NCBI GenBank assembly: GCA_019912385.1
Contig: JAIOIW010000079.1
Location: 1 to 58,955 of the forward strand
DNA from: Notoacmeibacter sp.
Lineage (GTDB): Bacteria; Pseudomonadota; Alphaproteobacteria; Rhizobiales; Rhizobiaceae
Direction of reading: 5' to 3'
Length of the DNA: 58,955 nucleotides
The position numbers were made by a program, and so were the translations under genes. Under the pieces are notes generated by a model, which did not search any database, was not told where the DNA came from, and saw only the letters and a program-made list of their open reading frames with translations. Below are positions 42,821-50,597 of the stretch, piece after piece (within the stretch, counting starts at the first letter, position 1; each line of letters begins with the position of its first letter).

Positions 42821-43204
42821 TCAATCGGCAGTACGGACAGCCAGCCGCGCCTCGAGTTCACTACGGATGTTCTCGGTCAATCCGCTCAACTCGTCGATCG
42901 CATCGTCAAGCGCGGCGCGCTGCTGGCGCAGTCGGGCGAGTTGCCGTTCGGATTTGTCGAGGGCGACGCGCATCTGGCGTATGTTAGTGCCGTGCGGATC
43001 GTAGAGATCCAGCAGCTTCTTGACCTCGCGCAAGGAGAAACCGACCTTGCGTCCAAGCAGAACCAGCCGCAGCCGCGCCCGGTCACGCCTGGTGTACAAG
43101 CGGGTGGCGCCGTCGCGCATCGGCGAAATCAGGCCGCGATCTTCGTAGAACCGCAGCGTGCGCAGCGTGACTCCGAACTCGGCGGCCATTTCCCCGATTC
43201 GCAT
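42821..43204 (-). CDS. MerR-family regulator of the beta-oxidation genes
   Basis: 127 residues from the ATG with AGGA eight bases upstream. An ATG at 43282 would add 26 residues and cannot be excluded. The N-terminal MerR helix-turn-helix reads MRIGEMAAEFGVTLRTLRFY, and a dimerisation helix runs through ALDKSERQLARLRQQRAALD. No metal-binding cysteines are seen at the C-terminus, so it is probably an acyl-CoA-responsive rather than metal-responsive member. It precedes the fad operon on the same strand, with matching palindromes on both sides. Confidence 0.85.
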   Translation of the reverse strand: MRIGEMAAEFGVTLRTLRFYEDRGLISPMRDGATRLYTRRDRARLRLVLLGRKVGFSLREVKKLLDLYDPHGTNIRQMRVALDKSERQLARLRQQRAALDDAIDELSGLTENIRSELEARLAVRTAD

Positions 43205-43409
43205 CTGTTCGTCCTGATCACCTTTCACAGGGACCGGCGTGCACGTGTTGGAATACTGCTCTGCCTGCGATTGCATGGCCATCGTCCAATTCCCAATGAT
43301 GCCGACACCGTCGCTCCCGGAACCCGGGTGTGGAGAATCCACTTACCGTGACAGCGGCCTCTTCGTATCGACCCGCAGAACAGAAGCGCCAAACGGATCA
43401 GTGTTGAAA

Positions 43410-43431
43410 ATTACGTTTACGTAAGCGTCGT
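43410..43431 (-). promoter_or_regulatory. MerR-type operator B, upstream of merR
   Basis: ATTACGTTT, ACGT, AAGCGTCGT: 17 of 22 positions agree with operator A. It lies 206 bp before the chosen merR start (128 bp before the longer one), fitting autoregulation. Confidence 0.6.
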
Positions 43432-43519
43432 ATATTGCTCCGACTGCTTCAATTCAAGACCGCGTGCAGCATTTCTTAGCTGACAGATACGGTCCCGCGG
43501 CTGTTTCGCAGCAGATTGG

Positions 43520-43578
43520 TTAACGCCTTGTTTACCACGTTTGGAGGATTGTTGGTCCGTCGGTGAGCCGTGCGATTC
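43520..43578 (+). promoter_or_regulatory. Candidate CtrA and GANTC sites upstream of podJ
   Basis: TTAA-N7-TTTA (43520-43534) differs by one base from the CtrA consensus TTAA-N7-TTAA, and a GATTC CcrM site lies at 43574. Both precede the podJ-like gene, which in Caulobacter is cell-cycle controlled. The rest of 43205-43722 holds operator B and no gene I can support. Confidence 0.35.
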
Positions 43579-43722
43579 CAGTTCTGCGTAAATCACGGTT
43601 CGTCGGTCCGAGGGGATAGGTGACCAACTGCCTCGGCCGCGCGCAGATGCAAGGCGGCTCAACTCCCTCATCACATGAACGGATACCAAAGCGCCGTAAG
43701 GCGTTCGCGAGCGGGCGCAAAG

Positions 43723-46700
43723 ATGAACACCAAGCGAAGCTACCTCGATACTCTCAATGCAGGGCGCCGCAGGCGTTCCGGCACAACTCTCGAGGACATC
43801 AGCCAAACGCTGAGCGCATTGGAACAGCGAATTGCCGAAAACAGAGCACAGCAAGGGAACGGCGAACGCGGCGAACGGCGTGTGCCGGCGTCATCGGGCC
43901 GGGCAGAGCGAAACACTGCCGCAAAAACCGCACCGCCTCGGCACACTTCCTACGCGAAAGCGCCAGCTTCAATCGGGCAAGACTTCGATAACGCGCGGGT
44001 CCAGAGCGAGGGTTATGCCGCGGTTCACCGAATTTCGGAAGAACTGCATGCGCTTCGCGAGGATCTGAGGCGAGAATTCACTGTCGGAATGAAAAAGGAA
44101 TTCGACGGCCTCCGCGATCTCCTGGCATCGATTTATGCCGAAGCCGGCTCGAGTCGGGCCAGTGACACCTTGATGCCTGAACTCGACAGGATCGCCGAAG
44201 CTGTCGAAACGCTTTCGACCCGGGGAAGCCGGGGCGACATCGGGCAATTGAAAAGCGAAATCGAAGATCTGAAAGTGGCTATCGACGATCTCGCGCGCGA
44301 GGAATCGGTTCAATCGATCAAGGCACGGTGGAGCGATTTCGACCGCCGTTGGGACTCTATTGAAAACCACCTTCACCAAAGCACTGACGATGACCGGCAC
44401 CAGCAGCGGGCGATTGCGGCGCTGAACGCCCGGCTGGATTCGATCATGGAGGCGGTAGGCACCCTGCCGGAATCGCTATCACTGCGTTCGCTCGACGAGA
44501 AGATCAGGATCCTGGGCGAGGCGATCGACCATGTTTCCGGCGGACCGGCCCTGCCGGCGAACCTCCTCGACGCGCTGGAGGACCGCCTTGACGAAATCAG
44601 CCGGGCGATCGCCGCAACATCGGCACCGAACATGGTTTTCGACACGACACCGATCGAGCGCATCGAGGCACGGATCTCGTCGCTGTCGAAGCAGCTTGGC
44701 GAGGTTCTCGAGCCTTCGCCCATATTTGTCGCCCAGTTGCAGGAATTGTCGGACCGGATCGATGCGATCGCCAGCCGCGTTGAAATGCCGGATGAATCGA
44801 TCGATCGCGTGGCCAAGCAGCTGGCGGTCATCGCCGACCGCCTCGAAGCCGGCCAGCCGCCGGCCGACATGGCGGTTCTTCTGCAGGGCGTGGAAGACCG
44901 GATTCTCTCGCTATCCGATGCTCTGCAGCGGAGCACCGACGATGTGGCCGCTAAAAGCCGGCTGATGTTCGCCGAACTCGAAAACCGCCTCGAAGACCTC
45001 GCAGCACGTTTCGATTCGCGCGCGCCTGCCGGAGATAACGCCGGCTCCTCTGCCATCCTGGCCGATCTCGAGGAGCGCTTCGAAAAACTCGCGGAACGTC
45101 TGGACGCGGATACCACGCGAAACGAAACGAACTTGAGGATGGCATTCGACGACCGGTTTCGCGAGCTGGAAAGCCAACTCGCCGCCGGGCGTTCCTCTGG
45201 CAATGAGCTTCAGCCCGCTTCTGTCGATGCCATAGAAGCGCGCCTCGACGCCCTGACCGAGAAGCTGGAAAGCTCCACTTCCCATGGCGCTCCCTATGGG
45301 GACGTGATCCGCAATCTCGAGGCGCAGATCGCCAATATATCAAGCTTCATTGCCAGATCGGACAACCGGATCCCGGACCTCGACATCCTGTCGCCGAGAC
45401 TCGACGAGATCGAGCGGGCTCTGGCGGGAAATCATGAGCAGGTCATGGAAGCGGCGCGACTTGCCGCAGCCGATGCCCTCAAGTCCGTCGCCAGCCGCGA
45501 AGACGGTAGCAGCAAGGCTGTCGCCGCTTTGGCGGAAGACCTCAAGCAGCTCGATGCCCTGGCGCGTCGTTCGGACGAACGCAACACAAAAACGTTCGAA
45601 GCCATTCATGAAACCCTGCTGAAGATCGTCGACCGGCTGGAGACCCTGGAAAATGTCGGACACACATCACCCGATGATCTCCAGTATGACAAGGCGAAGA
45701 AATACTCGGTCGAATCCACCCCGGCCATCGAGACCGATCAGGGCGATCTGCTCGTTGCGGGCGGCCGGCACGAAACCGGCACGGCTGAAACGTCGGCCGT
45801 CGACAAGCGTTCGCCGGCGGAGGCCGCTGCGGCGGCCGCATTCGGTGCGCTGAAGGTCGGTTCGCCGTCAAGGAACAGCGAAAGCGACGACCGGAAAAAG
45901 CGGTCGATGCTCGGTGGCCTGTCGCGCGCCTTGTCGGGAAAAAAGGAAAAGTCGAAAGGCCGTCCGGCTGCGTCAACGGCCGTCAGACCCGCGACCGATC
46001 CCTCCTTCGCCAGCGAGAGCGGTCCTGTCAGCGGCGACGAACCACTGGAGCCAGGTTCCGGCGCGCCCGACCTCGGCGCAATCATGAAACGCGTGCGCGA
46101 GGAGCACGAAAACCCGGCAAGGCAGATGGATCCGGACGCGGCGAAAGCCGACTTCATCGCCGCCGCGCGCCGGGCAGCCCAGGCCGCAGCAGCGGAAGCC
46201 AAGGTTCTCAGAGGCAAGTCGGACAAGGACAAGTCCGGGGGCAACCTGTCGATGGGGACTCTGCTCGACGACAAGCGCAGACCCCTGCTGATCGCCGCCG
46301 GGGCCATCATGATCGCGCTTGCCGGCTTCCAGCTCAGCAAGTCATTCTTCAACGACAAGCCGGCCGCCGTGGCGCAGAAGGCGCCAGTCGCAACCAAACC
46401 GAAGACGACGGCCGAGATCACGCCGCGCCCGGTGCCCGAAAACGTGGCGCGCGTCGATCGCGGAGCCGGCAAACCGGCACCCGACAATGTTCGCGTCGTC
46501 GATACCGCCAAGACGACGAAACCCGAGCCGGCCAGACCATCCGAAACTTCGGCGCCCGAGCCGGAAAGGGGCGAGGTCGAGCAGGCGAAAATCGAACAGA
46601 CTCCCGAAACCGAAACGGCGACGGACGACGCTGCAACTAAACTGTCTATCGATTTCGGTCCGCAGGCCTTGCGCGAAGCCGTCGCCAGGGGTGATGCCAA

Positions 46701-47487
46701 GGCATATTTCGAAGTGGCTTCGCGCTATGCGGATGGCCGTGGCGTACCGGCGGACCTCTCGAAAGCGGCCTCTTGGTACACGCATGCCGCCGAAGCCGGG
46801 TTTGCGCCCGCGCAATACCGCATCGGCAATTTCTACGAGAAGGGTCTCGGCGTCGAACGCGAGGTCTCCACAGCCAAGACCTGGTATCAGATGGCCGCCG
46901 AACAGGGCAATGTGAGCGCGATGCACAATCTGGCGGTCCTGTATGCCATGGGAGCCGGCGGAACGCCCGACAATGAATCGGCCGTGCGGTGGTTCCGCCA
47001 GGCAGCCGAGTTCGGCGTCAAGGACAGCCAGTTCAACCTTGCCATTCTCGCGGCCAAGGGCGTGGGAACGAGCCAGGATCTCATCGAATCGTACAAGTGG
47101 TTCGCGGTAGCCGCACAGAACGGCGACAAGGATGCCGCCGAGAAGCGCGACGAAGTGGCCAAGGCACTGCGACCCGAACAGCTCGAAAAGGCGCGGGCCA
47201 TTGCCGACCTGTGGAAGCCGCGACCGATCGTCACCGAGGCCAACGCATTCGAAGCGCCCGACGCGTGGCAGGGTGCAGCCGAGGAGACTGCGGCAATCGA
47301 CATGAAGAAGGCGATCCGCAACATCCAGCTTATCCTGACCAAGAATGGTTATGACGCGGGTTCCGCCGATGGCGTCATGGGGAGCCGCACGAAACAGGCG
47401 ATCATGGAGTTCCAGAAGGACAACGACATGCCGGTTACGGGAGAGGTCGACGAACGGCTGGTTCGCGCGTTGCTTGCCAAGAAGTAG
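43723..47487 (+). CDS. podJ: Polar organelle development protein PodJ-like
   Basis: 1254 residues starting MNTKRSYLDTLNAGRRRRSG, as in rhizobial PodJ; an ATG 48 bases upstream adds 16 residues. A very long coiled-coil region (residues about 30-690) contains repeated heptad blocks such as LEDRLDEISRAIAATS. One transmembrane helix follows at about 855-875 (LLIAAGAIMIALAGF). Four Sel1 repeats (about 985-1145) and a C-terminal peptidoglycan-binding domain (VMGSRTKQAIMEFQKDNDMP) face the periplasm. PodJ marks a cell pole and recruits division and growth factors. It has its own upstream region with candidate cell-cycle sites. Confidence 0.9.
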   Translation: MNTKRSYLDTLNAGRRRRSGTTLEDISQTLSALEQRIAENRAQQGNGERGERRVPASSGRAERNTAAKTAPPRHTSYAKAPASIGQDFDNARVQSEGYAAVHRISEELHALREDLRREFTVGMKKEFDGLRDLLASIYAEAGSSRASDTLMPELDRIAEAVETLSTRGSRGDIGQLKSEIEDLKVAIDDLAREESVQSIKARWSDFDRRWDSIENHLHQSTDDDRHQQRAIAALNARLDSIMEAVGTLPESLSLRSLDEKIRILGEAIDHVSGGPALPANLLDALEDRLDEISRAIAATSAPNMVFDTTPIERIEARISSLSKQLGEVLEPSPIFVAQLQELSDRIDAIASRVEMPDESIDRVAKQLAVIADRLEAGQPPADMAVLLQGVEDRILSLSDALQRSTDDVAAKSRLMFAELENRLEDLAARFDSRAPAGDNAGSSAILADLEERFEKLAERLDADTTRNETNLRMAFDDRFRELESQLAAGRSSGNELQPASVDAIEARLDALTEKLESSTSHGAPYGDVIRNLEAQIANISSFIARSDNRIPDLDILSPRLDEIERALAGNHEQVMEAARLAAADALKSVASREDGSSKAVAALAEDLKQLDALARRSDERNTKTFEAIHETLLKIVDRLETLENVGHTSPDDLQYDKAKKYSVESTPAIETDQGDLLVAGGRHETGTAETSAVDKRSPAEAAAAAAFGALKVGSPSRNSESDDRKKRSMLGGLSRALSGKKEKSKGRPAASTAVRPATDPSFASESGPVSGDEPLEPGSGAPDLGAIMKRVREEHENPARQMDPDAAKADFIAAARRAAQAAAAEAKVLRGKSDKDKSGGNLSMGTLLDDKRRPLLIAAGAIMIALAGFQLSKSFFNDKPAAVAQKAPVATKPKTTAEITPRPVPENVARVDRGAGKPAPDNVRVVDTAKTTKPEPARPSETSAPEPERGEVEQAKIEQTPETETATDDAATKLSIDFGPQALREAVARGDAKAYFEVASRYADGRGVPADLSKAASWYTHAAEAGFAPAQYRIGNFYEKGLGVEREVSTAKTWYQMAAEQGNVSAMHNLAVLYAMGAGGTPDNESAVRWFRQAAEFGVKDSQFNLAILAAKGVGTSQDLIESYKWFAVAAQNGDKDAAEKRDEVAKALRPEQLEKARAIADLWKPRPIVTEANAFEAPDAWQGAAEETAAIDMKKAIRNIQLILTKNGYDAGSADGVMGSRTKQAIMEFQKDNDMPVTGEVDERLVRALLAKK

Positions 47488-47655
47488 AGCCCGTACAGCG
47501 GGATTCTTTACCAAAAACTTGCGTTTATTTGTCGCAGCAATCCGAATCCTGCACTCTCGTTTGACATCGCTGCAACACGGTTGCATGAACAAATCATCAT
47601 GCGTTCGGCCCGTATGTCGCGGGTCGGCGTTGTGGCGATCAGGCGGGGAATCCGG

Positions 47656-48576
47656 GTGAGTATATACCTCCCCATCGCAGAACTGTCGGTGAACATGATC
47701 ATCCTGCTCGCGATGGGCGGGGCGGTCGGCTTTCTGTCGGGCATGTTCGGAGTCGGCGGCGGTTTCCTCATTACGCCCTTGCTGATTTTCTATAACATCC
47801 CGCCGGCTGTTGCCGTCGCGACCGGGGCCAATCAGGTCATCGCGTCATCGTTTTCGGGCGCGCTTGCCCATTTCAAGCGCGGAACCGTCGATATCAAGCT
47901 GGGAATGGTCCTGCTGGCGGGCGGCGTCGCCGGGTCTTCGGTGGGTGTCTATGTCTTCGCGCTGTTGCGGGCGCTGGGGCAACTCGACCTGATCGTTTCT
48001 CTTCTCTACGTGGTGTTTCTGGGTACCATCGGCGCCCTGATGATGTGGGAAAGCATCGGCGCGCTGCGCAAGGCGGGGAAAGGCGGCAGCACGACGCTGA
48101 AGAAGCCCGGCCAGCACAACTGGGTCCATCGCCTTCCCCTCAAGGTGCGTTTTCGCGCGTCGAAACTGTTCGTCAGCGTGATCCCCGTGCTGGGGCTTGG
48201 CGCGTTTATCGGATTTCTCGCTTCCATCATGGGCGTCGGCGGCGGATTCATCATGGTCCCGGCCATGATCTACCTGCTGAAAGTGCCGACAAACGTCGTT
48301 ATCGGCACATCGTTGTTCCAGATCGTCTTCGTCGCGGCGTTCACCACCATTGTTCACGCCTCGACAAACCAGACCGTCGATGTCGTGCTCGCATTCCTGC
48401 TCATGCTCGGGGGTGTCGCCGGCGCCCAGTATGGCGCCAAGGTCGGCCAGCGACTGCGCGGAGAACAATTGCGCGCGCTGCTTGCCGGCCTTGTCCTGAT
48501 CGTAGCCATTCGACTGGCGGTCGACCTCTTCGTCCGCCCCGCCGACGTGTACTCCCTGGCTCCGGGAGTGCTGTGA
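47656..48576 (+). CDS. TSUP-family permease (TauE/SafE)
   Basis: 306 residues from a GTG with GGGGAA nearby; upstream in-frame ATGs lack support and the start VSIYLPIAELSVN agrees with rhizobial relatives. Seven or eight transmembrane helices, with the two repeated TSUP signatures GFLSGMFGVGGGFLITPLLI and GFLASIMGVGGGFIMVPAMI. Family members export or import sulfite, sulfoacetate or other anions. Its stop overlaps the start of the TIGR02186 gene by one base (TGATG). The conserved pairing suggests both act together at the membrane. Confidence 0.85.
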   Translation: MSIYLPIAELSVNMIILLAMGGAVGFLSGMFGVGGGFLITPLLIFYNIPPAVAVATGANQVIASSFSGALAHFKRGTVDIKLGMVLLAGGVAGSSVGVYVFALLRALGQLDLIVSLLYVVFLGTIGALMMWESIGALRKAGKGGSTTLKKPGQHNWVHRLPLKVRFRASKLFVSVIPVLGLGAFIGFLASIMGVGGGFIMVPAMIYLLKVPTNVVIGTSLFQIVFVAAFTTIVHASTNQTVDVVLAFLLMLGGVAGAQYGAKVGQRLRGEQLRALLAGLVLIVAIRLAVDLFVRPADVYSLAPGVL

Positions 48577-49388
48577 TGAAGCGTTGCGCACGAAAACATG
48601 CTCTCGCGGTGATCGGTATGCTCCTTGCCGTTGCGGTCGGCGGACCGTCGGCATTTGCGCAAGATCAGGGTGAGCCGCCGCGCGAAACGATCAATATCGG
48701 CCTTTCCACCGAGGTCGTTGCGATCACGCCTGATTTCTCCGGCGCGGACCTGACGATCTTCGGCTCTTTGGAGAACCCCGATCCGCAAATCCTTCGCCAG
48801 GGCCGGTACGATATCATCGTAGTTCTCGAAGGTCCGTTGCGCCCGGTTGTCGTGCGACGGAAGGACCGGATTTTCGGGCTGTGGATCAATGTCGATTCGG
48901 AGACGTTCAGCAGCGTGCCCGTGTCCTATTCCGTCGCGATGACGCGCGCACCCCAGGACATTACCGACGCCAAGAGCTACAAGCAGCTGTCTTTGGGCAT
49001 CGACAATATTCATTTGCGGCCTGCCGGAGAAAACGCGGACCCGTCCAAGACGGAGGAATTCGGATTGGCATTGCGTAGCCTGAAGCAGCGGTCTGGCTTG
49101 TACAACGAGCGCGTCGGGAGCCTGACGTTTATCGGTTCGAACCTTTTCAGAGCTTCGCTCGCCTTGCCTGCCAATGTTCCGGTGGGGACACATCGCGCCC
49201 GCGCTTTCCTGTTCCGCAACGGATCGTTCATCGACGAGGCTTCCGACCAACTCATGATCGTCAAATCAGGTACCGAAGCGTCCATTTACAGGGCAGCAAA
49301 TACCTACGGTTTCTTCTACGGTGTCTTTGCCGTCATATTGGCGGTCATCACCGGCTGGATCGGGCGGATCGTGTTCAAGCGCGACTAA
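48576..49388 (+). CDS. TIGR02186 family exported membrane protein
   Basis: 270 residues beginning at an ATG that overlaps the TSUP gene stop. A signal peptide (VIGMLLAVAVGGPSAFA) is followed by a periplasmic beta-rich domain with ITPDFSGADLTIFGSLENPD and a C-terminal transmembrane helix (GVFAVILAVITGWIGRIVF). The family is known only as a partner of TSUP permeases in alphaproteobacteria; no biochemical function is established. Co-translation with the permease is likely. Confidence 0.88.
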   Translation: MKRCARKHALAVIGMLLAVAVGGPSAFAQDQGEPPRETINIGLSTEVVAITPDFSGADLTIFGSLENPDPQILRQGRYDIIVVLEGPLRPVVVRRKDRIFGLWINVDSETFSSVPVSYSVAMTRAPQDITDAKSYKQLSLGIDNIHLRPAGENADPSKTEEFGLALRSLKQRSGLYNERVGSLTFIGSNLFRASLALPANVPVGTHRARAFLFRNGSFIDEASDQLMIVKSGTEASIYRAANTYGFFYGVFAVILAVITGWIGRIVFKRD

Positions 49389-49409
49389 CGGCAAGCGGCA
49401 AGACAGGCC

Positions 49410-49886
49410 ATGGCGAACAGCGACCAGATCCGATCCAACCGTCGAACCGCGCAATTCCTTCTTGTCTCCGGTTTTGTTCCCCTGGCGTTCATGACATTAT
49501 GGCTGGTCGCGAGCGCTGATGAGCATTCCTTGCACGGCGCAATGATCTTCGGTCTCAAGGCCTACGCGGCGATGGCCCTCTCCTTTCTAGGAGGAGGCCG
49601 GTGGATCCTTACCTTCCTCGAAGACGGTACGCGGACCCGCCGGGAGCTCTTGCTGTGTTCCATGCCTCTTCTGGCCGGCTGGGTCAGCCTCGTCGTGCCC
49701 GACGCCTTTGGTTTTGCAGTCCTTGCCGTCGCGTTCGCCGCACTGGGTGCCCTGGACCAGCTCTGCAGCTTGCATTCATCGATTCCGACGTCGCTTGGCC
49801 GAATGCGGTTTTATCTCACCATCCTGGCGGTCGTCTCGATGATTATCGCCTTCGCGGAAACAGCAGATTCCATCACACTACCCTGA
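49410..49886 (+). CDS. DUF3429 membrane protein
   Basis: 158 residues with four or five transmembrane helices, matching DUF3429 (GLKAYAAMALSFLGGGRWIL is the typical core). Function unknown. It starts 22 bp after the TIGR02186 gene and may be part of the same transcript. Its 3' end overlaps the convergent pdeM gene by nine bp. Confidence 0.78.
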   Translation: MANSDQIRSNRRTAQFLLVSGFVPLAFMTLWLVASADEHSLHGAMIFGLKAYAAMALSFLGGGRWILTFLEDGTRTRRELLLCSMPLLAGWVSLVVPDAFGFAVLAVAFAALGALDQLCSLHSSIPTSLGRMRFYLTILAVVSMIIAFAETADSITLP

Positions 49887-50597
49887 GACGAGGGAAGTGC
49901 GGGGTATGACATAGACGCGGTCCTGCCCCAACATGCAGGCGACCAGACCTTCGCCACCGAAAATGCCACGGAAGGCACTATCCAGAACATTGAGTGAGCC
50001 GGTGTAGGCCCCGAACGCCGGCATGATGAGCCTCTCGCCGTCGGTCGCAAAACAGGGCCGGCGAACCGAACGACCGCGCCGGACGATCCGTGCGCCGGGA
50101 TGCAGGTGGCCGGCGATTTCGCCGGGGCTCGTACCGATCACGGGCTCGTGGCGAAACGTCAGGCTGCCGACCGAGATTTCATGAACGGTCGAGCCCGGCA
50201 AGCTCCCGGGCGCATCCGGATCGTGATTGCCGGAAATCCATATCCAGTCGCGCCCTGCCATAAGCGAGACCAGGTGCAGGCGGTCGGTTTCATCAAGGCG
50301 GCCACTGCCCTTACCGTCATGAAAGCTGTCGCCAAGGCATATCACCATCCGTGGTTCGAAGCGCGAGATGGCGCCCGCAAGGCGCATCAACGTCTGCCTG
50401 GTATCATAGGGCGGCAGGAAACGACGCTGGCGAGCGCCGGCGGTTCCCTTCTCCAGATGCAGGTCCGAAACAACGAGCAGATGCAGGGCAGGCGAATAGA
50501 GCGTGCCGTCGCGGCAAAGCAGCACCTCTTGCCCCGACACCGCGGAGATCAAGTCGCCGCCGCGCGTATCCGTTGACATATCGGCCTTGGCGTTCAC
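49878..50597 (-). CDS. pdeM: Ligase-associated DNA-damage-response nuclease PdeM
   Basis: 239 residues. Metallophosphoesterase motifs: LLVVSDLHLEKG, VICLGDSFHDGKG, WIWISGNHDPD and the C-terminal GEIAGHLHPGARI. PdeM is a phosphoesterase found with a DNA ligase, an Lhr-like helicase and an exonuclease in a repair cluster. Here it follows the helicase gene and its GTG start overlaps the helicase stop (GTGA); an ATG six codons later is an alternative. The ligase and exonuclease genes are not adjacent. Confidence 0.88.
   Translation of the reverse strand: MNAKADMSTDTRGGDLISAVSGQEVLLCRDGTLYSPALHLLVVSDLHLEKGTAGARQRRFLPPYDTRQTLMRLAGAISRFEPRMVICLGDSFHDGKGSGRLDETDRLHLVSLMAGRDWIWISGNHDPDAPGSLPGSTVHEISVGSLTFRHEPVIGTSPGEIAGHLHPGARIVRRGRSVRRPCFATDGERLIMPAFGAYTGSLNVLDSAFRGIFGGEGLVACMLGQDRVYVIPRTSLVSG

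Noticed and set aside
43417-43854. 145-codon minus-strand frame upstream of and into podJ.
   Set aside because: No domain or ribosome site, overlaps the podJ start and the MerR operator region.
48045-48575. Upstream extension of the TIGR02186 frame inside the TSUP permease gene.
   Set aside because: Arg/Pro-rich shadow; the true start is the ATG overlapping the permease stop, followed by a signal peptide.
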